Assembly (NCBI GenBank): GCA_002310235.1
Contig: DBYO01000019.1
Span: 37,213-94,520, forward strand
Length of the DNA: 57,308 nt
Source: Bacteroidales bacterium UBA1184
GTDB lineage: Bacteria > Bacteroidota > Bacteroidia > Bacteroidales > ML635J-15
Direction: 5' to 3'
Shown here: positions 7,676 to 18,000 of the stretch, piece after piece
Layout of the letters: every line of letters begins with the position of its first letter
Position numbering within the stretch: position 1 is the stretch's first letter
Notes under the pieces: generated by a model
Seen by the model: only the letters and a program-made list of their open reading frames with translations
Told to the model about the DNA's origin: nothing
Database searches by the model: none
Made by a program: the position numbers and the translations under genes

Positions 7676-7856
7676 TTTACGATTGACGAATTACGATTTA
7701 CGATTTTTTTGTGACGCAACGTATTGTAATCGGCGCAAATCATTGCGCCGCTACAATCATTGAATCTTTAAATCTTCAAATTATCAACCTTTAGCTCAGC
7801 GAAGCTAAATCATCAAATCGTTAAACGTTGAACGTTAAACGTGAAACCACACAAAA
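7676..7856. repeat. Intergenic repeat cluster with composite repeat, copy 2 (7731-7846)
   Basis: The interval between the divergent lipoprotein operon and gapA is filled by repeats. It holds ATTTACGATT units, the hairpin GGCGCAA-ATCA-TTGCGCC followed by GCTACAATCATT, then CAAATTATCAACC with hairpin TTTAGCT/AGCTAAA, then GTTAAACGTTGAACGTTAAAC. The part from 7731 mirrors 1141-1228. No gene is seen. Confidence 0.8.
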
Positions 7857-7909
7857 AAATATGTTGTAAAATATCTTTAAAAATTTGTCTCATCAAATGT
7901 TTTATTTAA

Positions 7910-7917
7910 TACCTTTG
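7910..7917 (+). promoter_or_regulatory. Promoter of gapA
   Basis: TACCTTTG matches the -7 element, with TTTG at 7884-7887 as a possible -33 element 22 bases upstream. The ATG follows 25 bases later. Confidence 0.65.
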
Positions 7918-7941
7918 CAGAAATTTAAAAACAATAAAATT

Positions 7942-8949
7942 ATGGCTAAAATAAAAGTAGCAATTAACGGTTTTGGTCGCATCGGTCGTAATGTATTCAA
8001 GATTGCATTCGGACGCGACAATATAGAAATTATCGGTATCAACGACCTTACTGATACCAAGACATTGGCACACTTGCTGAAGTACGATTCGACTCAGGGC
8101 AAGTTCGACAAGGAAGTTTCCTACAACGACAGCGCCATCATCGTAAACGGCAAGGAAATTAAGATCAGTGCTGAAAGAAATCCAGCTAACATTCCATGGC
8201 CGGAAACTCCAGACGTAGTTATCGAATCGACTGGTCTCTTCACCAGCAAGGAAAGTCCTAAGGGCGGTTACCGCGACCACCTGAAGAACGGTGCAAAGAA
8301 GGTTATCCTTACCGTTCCTGCAAAGGACGACATCGATGCAATGGTTGTTCTTGGTGTTAACGAAGAAGTTCTCACAAAGGACGTACAGTGCGTTTCTAAC
8401 GCTTCCTGCACAACCAACTGCCTCGCTCCTATTGCAAAGGTTCTCAACGACAACTTCGGCATTGAATACGGTCTTATGACAACAATCCACTCGTACACCA
8501 ACGACCAGATTGTTCTCGACGGTCCACACAAAGACCTCAGAAGAGCTCGTTCGTGCGCTGTTTCGCAGATTCCTACCACTACTGGTGCTGCAAAGGCTGT
8601 AGGTAAGGTTCTCCCAGCTCTCAATGGCAAACTCGACGGTATGGCAGTTCGCGTACCAACCCCAACTGGTTCATCGGTTGACCTCGTTTGCTTGTTGAAG
8701 AAGGACGTTACTATCGAAGAAGTTAACGCTGCAATAAAGAAGGCTGCAGAAGGTCCAATGAAGGGTATCATCGAATACTCGGAAGAACCTCTCGTATCAA
8801 TCGACATTGTTCACAACTCACATTCGTCAATTTTCGACGCTCAGTCAACTATGCTCAAGGGCCGCTTGTTGAAGACCTTGACTTGGTACGACAACGAATG
8901 GGGTTACTCGAACCGCGTTGCAGAACTCATCGAAAAATTGAAATTCTAA
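7942..8949 (+). CDS. gapA: Type I glyceraldehyde-3-phosphate dehydrogenase
   Basis: This 335-residue glycolytic enzyme converts glyceraldehyde 3-phosphate, NAD and phosphate to 1,3-bisphosphoglycerate. The N-terminal nucleotide-binding motif NGFGRIGR is at 9-16. The active-site block SNASCTTNCLAP has catalytic C156, with the partner H183 in TTIHSYTNDQ. Asp at the end of the second strand (GIND) favours NAD over NADP. The ATG at 7942 gives the usual family length and lies just after a TACCTTTG promoter. An upstream in-frame start at 7885 would place the promoter inside the gene. It is monocistronic, ended by a strong terminator. Codon choice is heavily biased, as expected for a highly expressed gene. 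Confidence 0.97.
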   Translation: MAKIKVAINGFGRIGRNVFKIAFGRDNIEIIGINDLTDTKTLAHLLKYDSTQGKFDKEVSYNDSAIIVNGKEIKISAERNPANIPWPETPDVVIESTGLFTSKESPKGGYRDHLKNGAKKVILTVPAKDDIDAMVVLGVNEEVLTKDVQCVSNASCTTNCLAPIAKVLNDNFGIEYGLMTTIHSYTNDQIVLDGPHKDLRRARSCAVSQIPTTTGAAKAVGKVLPALNGKLDGMAVRVPTPTGSSVDLVCLLKKDVTIEEVNAAIKKAAEGPMKGIIEYSEEPLVSIDIVHNSHSSIFDAQSTMLKGRLLKTLTWYDNEWGYSNRVAELIEKLKF

Positions 8950-8971
8950 AGATATTTTTCTTTTTCATATG

Positions 8972-9004
8972 AAAGAGGAAAGGTAAAACCTTTCCTCTTT
9001 TTTT
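8972..9004 (+). terminator. Terminator of gapA
   Basis: A 12-bp perfect stem (AAAGAGGAAAGG / CCTTTCCTCTTT) with a 5-base loop is followed by four T. Confidence 0.85.
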
Positions 9005-9028
9005 GCACATATGTTTCGAAAGAAAACA

Positions 9029-9060
9029 TTATAGGCTCACAATTCATTGTGAGCCTATAA
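9029..9060 (-). terminator. Inverted repeat downstream of the giant adhesin gene
   Basis: A perfect 14-bp inverted repeat (TTATAGGCTCACAA / TTGTGAGCCTATAA, 4-base loop) lies 26 bases past the adhesin stop codon. It has no strong T-run on either side, so it may be a terminator or an mRNA-stabilising hairpin. Confidence 0.6.
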
Positions 9061-9085
9061 TGTATTATCAAATATTACCGTGTAG

Positions 9086-12000
9086 CTAATTTTTCACGAC
9101 TTGTTTGTTTATCACGAAATCGGCTGTGCTAACCCTGATGTTGTAAGTTGCAGGAGGCAGACTGCCGAGATGCAGAACCATTTCGTAGTTGTTCTGCGGC
9201 GAGTCGGCTTTGCGGAACATTACCAGCCTACCAAGCATATCGTAAACCTCGATGCTAGCAACACGGTTGCCGAAGTTGTCCAATACAACTGTTATATCAT
9301 CGTTGAAAGGATTAGGATAAGCCATAACATCGGGTTCGCCATCCGACATTTCAACGCAGTTGGCCAATACTATATCCGACACAGTGCGAGTGCCGTCGTA
9401 GTCAACTTGCACGAGGCGATAGTAGTTGTCGCCACCGTGGATGCCATAGTCGGTGTAAGCGTAATCGATAGATTCTATGCTGTTTCCTGCGCCAGCCACA
9501 CGTGCTATCTCCACAAAATTGATTGCATCGTCGGAACGCTCGAGCGAGAAGTAGTCGTTGTTGCGCTCGGTGGCAGTTGTCCACTCGACGAGTGCCGAAC
9601 GTCCATCGCAGGTTGCTGTGAAGGATGTGAGCTCGATTGGCAGTACAACATCCTCGCTCTTCGAACCCAAGGTTAGTATTCCTGAGAAATCGACATCACC
9701 AGCACGCGAAATTGCTAGAGGAAGGTTAACTCCTGTAACCGTAATATTTCCCTCGCTCACGTTTGCCGAACCGCCGAGGTTCTTCCAGCAGTTGTAGTGG
9801 GCAGCAGCGCAGATGTTTTCATTCGGTCCATCGGCTGGTGCAGTGCTGAAATGACTTGCAGCATCGGCAGCATCAACGATAAGAGTTATGCCGCTCAACG
9901 CTTCGGTTGTAGTTACATTCCAATACTCGTAGTTGCTTACATGGTCGAAACGACTTGTGCCATCGCTGCTGCACATGTCGTTGATGTTCCACCAGCGAGG
10001 CAACTGTTCGAGAGTGAAGCCATGAGTTCCGTCGGCATTGGTAGCAGTACTATGGTTAAACTTAACGGTTGCCACCTTGCCACTGCCGACAGTTGCCGTA
10101 ATTGTTCCGAGCACATTGTCGTTGCCGGTCGGGAATACAAACGAACTGCCATTACCAGTCTTTGTTACCGTACCGTTTACGTGGCTGGCAATTTTTGCAC
10201 CAGTACTACTAGCCGATGCGCCGAAAGCCATATCGCCGTTGACAATACCGCTGATGAAATTTGCCGTACCGTTGACTGTTAATGATTTGCTATCTGCAAT
10301 GTTTACACCTATACCATCCAATGTTATATCATTGCACTCTTGGTTTGAAGACAATGACGGAACTCCAACAATATTACAAGCGTCATTACGGATAATAAAT
10401 ACATTGCTACTTTCAGATGGAGCACTACCAGCAAGTTGATACCTAGTTTCACTCTCGTTGTAAACAGCCCAGTTGGTTGCAATTTCCCAATTTGTTATAT
10501 CGCCGTCTGTTCCACCTTTCCAAATAAGTCCGTCAGGAGGATTATCGAACGGACATGGGGTCTGATTTATTATTGCATTGCTAGAAAGAGAAGCTAATGT
10601 ATATTCGTCATTTACACCGGTATGCGAAGTACCAGTAAGTACTCCATTGCTAGTAGTGTAACCCGAAATCAAACCTTCATAACCGAGGCTTAATGCAAGG
10701 TTGCTACCATAGATAGTTCCGTTGAATGTAAGACCAGAAGCGTAGAAGTCGAGGCCACTGCAGCTATAGGTTGGACTGGCTGAACCTTGCAAAGAAACAT
10801 CAACGCCTGTGCCACCAGTAACGCTATACACCCGATCGCCTTGCTCGTTGGTCATCGTTTGCGTGTAGTAGCATTTAGAGAGGGGATTGACGGTACCATT
10901 ACTACGGAAAATAGTGCCGGATGTTGATGAAACACTGACCGATGCAGGAATAAAGAGGCAGTTGCTAATGTTGGCGGTACAACCGCTGTTGCATAGTCCT
11001 AAGATTCCGCTCCAGTCGGTACCACTACTCATAGTGCCGTTGAATACGCAACCCGAGATGTTTAGGGTGCCACCGCTTCCAACCATTCCTACAATTCCAC
11101 CGTGTGTATTGCCAGTAGAAGTTATTGATGTGCTGTTGATGCAATTGGTTACGGTGCTTGTACCCTTAGAGTATGCCACCACACAACCAGCAAACCTATT
11201 GCTTGATGAAACTGTACCAGTTACCTTGACATTTTGGATAGTAGCCCCATCTATACGGCGGAACGGTGCAGTATATTGTTCCGTAGCGTTTGCCTTATTG
11301 AATGTTATAGTGTTGCAGCCGCCGTCGAAAGTACCTTTAAAGAAGATAGATTCATCATAAACACCTGCAGCGTCAGCACCACCCACCATAGTAGATACTG
11401 TAATGTCTGCTGTCTGCGTAACGTCTTCTCCATTATAATCATAGCCGTAGCTGACGGCTTCGGCGAAGTTGTTCCAGTCGGTTTCGCTGGCGATGGTATG
11501 CGGAGCCTCCTTGAAGATAGCCGTATAAGTGACATCACTAGTTATGTTATTAACAGTGCGCGGATTGTCGGTATTGCCATCTGCCCATTGGTAGAAGTAG
11601 TAACCTGTATTTGCAGTAGCCTCGAGATTAGCGGTGCTATTGCCACAACCGTATGTACCACCGCCAGTTACACTACCGCCTTCGCTCGGACTAGCCTCTA
11701 CAGTAACGGTATAGTTATTTAGATTGAAGTTAGCAACCAAATTTCTATCGCCAGTTACAGTAAATGAATAGGCTGAATCTGTCGATACCTGCGTATCATT
11801 CTCAGTCCAGTTTACAAAATCGTAGCAGTCGTTGGCTGTCGCTACGACCGTACAAGTAGCACCTTCGGGATAAATCCGAGTTAGACTGCTACTGCCTGGA
11901 TTAATCAGAATTTGATTCTTTACTGTCAACAATTCGTCTGCATGATTCGTCGGATTTGTGGGGTCATAATTTGTTCCACCACGAACAAATAGAGAACAAT

Positions 12001-15000
12001 TACCTCCTCCGGCAGGTGTGAACGCCCTACAAGTCAAATAGTTGCCCGATGGAGTATCATCACCAGTATTATCGTCAACTACAAGAACGAGGTTGCTTGT
12101 GCCATTGTAATTAAACGGAGTAGAGAAAGTAATGGTCGTCCATTCTTCGAAATTGAATGTCACTGTTCCAGAGAACACCTTGTCGCCACTTGATACGGAA
12201 ATCCAATCGTTTGTATTATCAAAAGCACTTTTGTTGGTATGTGCCATATATATGTCAATATTGCGAGTAAATGCAATGCCACCATTATTAGTAGTGCCTT
12301 GCTCACTATAAAATGCTATGCTGCTGATAGCACCTCCTCCAATTTCAGCAGGAGTATAGATTTGTTCCGACAATCCATAATGATAATAACTATCAAGAGG
12401 AAGGTGTGTATTTACTGTGGTACCACTTGCTGGTCCTGCCATAAACGCCACAGTACCGCCTTCGGTGGGGTCGGCCGATGCGGTGATGTCGTATGGGATA
12501 AGCGGCGTAGTTGTAAAAGTTGCCGAAGTATTCCAGTCGCCTTCGCAGGTTGCCTGTACTTGAACATCGTATGCGGTCTCTGGCGAGAGGTTACTAATTG
12601 TGTATGGACTGCTGGCACTAGTACCACTGTTGCTTGGCATCCACGAGCCAGGAGCCTTGCCTATCTTTACATTGTCAAAGTGTATGTTATTGTCGTAACT
12701 AGTGGTTTCAGAATGAGCAAAGAATGCTATATAAGCAGTCTGACCTGCGTATGAACTCAGGCTGATGCTAACATTATCACCTGTAGTCGATATGCCATCG
12801 AGGGAATACGATGAACCATTGTTGTTCCACTCACGCAAAATAGTCCAACTTTCCATATTGTCGGTCGAAATCAAAACAGCAAACCTATGAGTAGTACAAT
12901 TTTGAGCAGGAGTAGCATTGCTACCGCTATATGCAGTATATGCCACATCAAAATTGAATAGGCAATCATCTTGGATAGAAATACTCGGTGTTATTAGCCA
13001 ATAATTCTTGGTGCTATAGAAATTCATATAAATATGCGAGTCAAACACATTATTGGAAGTGCCGCTAGACCATGAGGATGTGCCTGACAAGGATGCTGTA
13101 CCATCGTTATTCAATGCACCTGTTCTAAACAACCATCCAGAAGGAGCAGAACTGAACCCCTCTTGTAAACCTACAAAAGCCGTACGGTATCTCAAATTAT
13201 AGCTGTCGCCGCCCAACCAAGTAACCTCTGCACTACGGCTGCTCGGTTCTACTGTCAGGTCGCTTGGCGAGGTGCAGGCTGGCGAGAAAGCAACTACATC
13301 GCTGGTGTTATCGCATTGGTCTTTCACACGAACATAATAGGTGTTGCCCATAGTAAGACCAGTAAGAGTATAAGGCATAGTGGCACTGGATGTCACAGGT
13401 GTCCAAGTATAATCGCCTGTAGGCAAATTACCCGTTACAGAAAAGACTATTTTGTCGATAGCGACACCATAGCCGTAATTATCAGTCATCTTAAAACCAA
13501 GTTGGAAGTTTGCGCCAAAAGTACTTAGACTTATGTCTCCCGTTGATGTCCATGAAGAGTGTGCCTCAGAGGTTGAGAACAGCTCTGTCCAACTTCCACC
13601 ATTGATGCGATAATAGATACCAAAACCATCTACATCGCCACTCCAACTTCGGTTAATATAACAGCAACTAAGTGTTGCAGAGGTGGCACCATTCAAATCT
13701 ATTGCAGGAGTCACAAGATATGTCACATTGTCATTTGATGTATGGTTAATCTTAGCATTTTTATCACCATCACATGCACCAGTTGACGAAGAGTAATCTC
13801 CTGTACCAACACTCCAAGTAGCAGAACCCTCACTTGTCCAACCATCGGGCAAAGAACCTCCTTCAAAACTTTCGTTAATTAACTCAACATCGGTCTGGTT
13901 TGAATATGTGGGTGTTCCTAATTCCACCGTATATTCCTCATCAGTACCGCTATCCCAAGTAAGCACTGCGCCAGATGAGAATGGCGTAGCGGTAAGGCTA
14001 GTTGGCTCTGTACATTGTGTAGTTGCATTAACAGGACCTATCCACACGCTCTGGTCGCTGGCACTGCAGTATGCACGCACCCACAAGTAGCGTGTCTGGT
14101 CTGACGCAAGACTGCTAACGGTATATGTCCTTTCGGAAACCGTGCCAACAATGTGGCTGCCAGGATTGCCATCGTCGCTTGTGTGCACAGCAACCTGCCA
14201 TTCGCTGGCACTGTTATCGTCCCAGGTAATGGTAATGGAATTGTTGTTGGCTGAGACCCCAAGATTCTCAGGTCTTAAGCAATTTACAACATATATTTTG
14301 GTATTGTTACCAGTCATAGCAAGTGTATAACTGCTACCGCTGCCCGTGAGGGTGCCGTAGTCTGCTTCGTAATAGTAACCCGATGGAGCACCGCCAAGTG
14401 TTAGAGCTACATTGTCGCCATCGCCGGCAATGATGTCACCATCATACACTATTCCAGCACTGTAGGCATTGATACCACTCACATCATATTCGGTAGGACT
14501 ACCATTCATAGCAACGGTAACGGGGCTTTCGCCAGTGATGGTATAGCCGTGTTTGGGTGTGCCTGTAGGAGTAGCACCATTCATTATGTTATATCCTGTA
14601 TTACCGCCAAAATCCCCAGCATCCTTGTTATAATAGAAATTATCGAAAGTAAGGGTTGCCGTCCTATTTGATGCCTTGCAACCTATTGGCGAAAAATTAT
14701 CGGAGGTTGAATAGTTTCCACCGAAGTAACTGTTTTGTATGGTGACCGTTGAGTAATCGGAAAAACCAATCATACCGCCCTTGAAAGCTTCTGAAGTAAG
14801 CGTACCGTCGTAAACGCAACCTTCAATCGTAGTTGTTGCAGTCTGGTTGTGACCTATTATACCTCCAATGTAATTGTTGGTCTCAGTGCCGACTCCTGGA
14901 TTGCTGTTTGTCACATTGGTGTGTACAAGACAGTTTTGTATCGTATTGGTGCTACCATCTGCACAAAAACCTACCAAACCTGCAGTGTGGTGTTGGTTGC

Positions 15001-18000
15001 CTGTCACCGAGCCTGTCACCACAAGGTCTTTGATGGTAGCGTTCCTGATGTTGCGGAATGGAGCCACGCCTTTATATTCATTGTTATCTACTGCGGCATC
15101 CGGTGACAAACTCGATATGTTCACCGTCAGTGTGTGTCCGCCACCATCGAAAGTACCACTAAAATATCTGATAGGGCTGGCATACGTACCCACAATATCA
15201 GTAACACCACTAACGATGTTCTCCATAAGTGTCACAGTCTTTCCTGAGTACGAGTACCCATCATTTACATATCCAGCAAACTCCGCCCATGTCATCTCGT
15301 CGGCGGCAGAAGGAGTTATCTTAATCTTGGTAGGAACACCTGTTGTAAAAATTACAGGAGAACACCAACTACTCAACCCTTCACTATCGCAGTCGGACTG
15401 CGCCTGAACGCCGTATGTTGTTGCAGGATCAAGGCCGCCAAGTAAATATGGAGAGGTAGCTCCTATTACTATTGCTTGTGTGATAGTTATGTCATCGATA
15501 TTCAACATAAACATATCTGTACAATTGAAATGTCTAATTGCCACATAACCCTGCCCCGAATATGAACTTAAATCGACTTCATAATATTTCCAACTACTTT
15601 GTTCTCTTGTCATATTTCCAGGGAAAGTACACTCACGAATTGTAGTAAAATCGCTAGGATCTGTATTTCCATTTGTTGAAATCGCTATACCAAAATGTTC
15701 AGATTGAAAATCAACATCTTGCGCACATGCCCAAAAGCCAATACTAGCTCCCGAGCCAAAATTAATGCGCGGTGACACTAGATAATTATCAGGTGTTAAA
15801 GCTGTAATATTTACATTTTCAAAAGAACCGGATGACAGAAGATCTGCAGATGAATTATGTCCTGAACCAGCAAGACTTGCTCCTTCAACAAGATAAGTGC
15901 CACCAACAGCAGAACCAAGCATCCAGTTGTAACCATCGCCATCAGCATCTATGGTAGTCCAGCCCTGCATTGTTCCATCATCAAATGTATATGCCTTTCC
16001 ATACCTTAAATTATATCCGCTTACCGAAGCATCATCCCACGAAATTGTTGCCGCCCCTGGTTCAATGTCGGAATAAGCAAGCCCTGTGGGGGCAGGACAT
16101 GCAATAAGGGTTGTAAACGATTCATTGCTAGTCCATGTACTATAATCGCCGCCACCACAATTTGCACGCACCTTTACATCATAGTCCGTTTCTGGAGTAA
16201 GTCCAGTAAGTGTGTAAGGATTGGTAGTGACGGATATCGGGTGGGCTTCATCGCCATTTATGCAAATCTGCCAAGCGGTTTCGCTACCGCCAGCAGTCCA
16301 CGACAATTGGGCGCTCCTTGTGTCAACATTAGAAACGGTAAGGCTAGTTGGAGCAGGACAAGCAATCGGGGTAGTAAACGATGAATTGCTAGTCCAGGCG
16401 CTGTAATCGCCACCACAATTTGCACGCACCTTGACATTATAGGTTGTTTCGGGAGTAAGTCCAGTAAGTGTGTATGGATTGGTAGTTACGGATATCGGGT
16501 TGGCTTCGTCATCATTTACGCAAATCTGCCAAGCAGTTTCGCTACCGCCAGCAGTCCACGACAATTGGGCGCTTCTTGCTTCAACATTGGAAACGGTAAG
16601 ATTGGTGGGCTTTGGGCATGTTGGTGCAACACTTGGGGTATATTCAATAGTGATTTTAGGAAGGAAATTCTGCTGTGAAATCGAAGTTCCGTAACCACCC
16701 ATAGAAGCACCTGTTGCTGTAACACCGTACCAAGAACACGAACTATATGAACCACTAACTGTTTGAAGAAAACCAATCATAAGATTGCCACCCAGATACT
16801 GATAAGGAGACGACAGCGTGACTTCCATAATATTGCCACTGATAGATAGAGAGCCTGCTGTCATAACCTTAGTCATACTAGCATAATCAACCAATTCCGA
16901 AATAGAGGTCTCGTTCGTCTCAGTCATATAGACTTCAAAATTGGCGCTACCCCAACTTACACTGGCATTACTGGAGTAGAATGTCAACTTGTTGATTGTA
17001 CCATATTGTATAGTTGACAACGCTGTTGAAGGAATAATGAATTGGCTTTTTGTAATATCGTCACACCATAAACCATAAATCGGCACATTTCCATTCGTTG
17101 AGGAACCATCGTTCACGGTAATAGCGTAGACATTGGTAGGCGTAAACTCGCAAGTAGAAGTCCAACCACTTTCACTACCACCGCCACAATTGGCTTTTAC
17201 ACGGGCATAATATGTTGTTTCGGCAGCTAAACCTGTGAGGTTGGCAGTAGGTGTACCGCTTACATTTACTGATGTTGCTCCCGAAAAGTTTGAATTTGTG
17301 CTGTATTCAAGTACCCAGTTGTTTTCTGTGCCGTTGGCGTGGCGTTCCCAGTTCAAGGTGGCGACAGTACCATCGCCAGGAGTTAGAACTGATTCCAGAT
17401 TCCTAGGAGTATAACAGATAGGAGCAGAACTGGGAGTAATTTTAAGTTCAATCTGATTCTTTACACTTAGCACAGTCCCTGTAACTCCAGGTGCTGTAAT
17501 ATTATAAGCAGTATTGTCCCTATAAGCTCTAATTGCCTGAGAAGTTGCATTAAAAACGAGACATGCCATATGAGGAGAACTTGTATAATCACCAGTTACA
17601 TCGGCTACACCTACCAATAGATTGGAAGAACCATCGTAAGCAAAAGGATTATCAAGGTCAATTGTAGTCCAGGCATTAACAGTAAAAGTAAGTTCTCCAC
17701 TGAAAACCAAATCTCCAGAACTCATTGCAACCCAGTCAGTTCCACTGGAAAAAGCATCCTTATCAGTATGCAACATATAGATATTATATGTACGTGTTTT
17801 TTGTGTCCCAGTATTTTTAAATGCAATGGAATTGATTGTTCCTGCCATTCCAATTTCTGTGTCAGTATAAATCTGCTGTGTCAATGAATAATCGTAGAAA
17901 TTGTAGCCTGGAAGATAGGTATTGTTCGTAGTTCCACCATCACCAATTTCTACCGTCGTCTGCCCCCACACCGTACCACCAAAGAATAAGCAAAGCAAGA

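Noticed and set aside
9029..9060. The 14-bp inverted repeat considered as an insertion-sequence end.
   Set aside because: It has a 4-base loop between two converging genes and no transposase or target duplication, so a terminator or mRNA 3' hairpin explains it.
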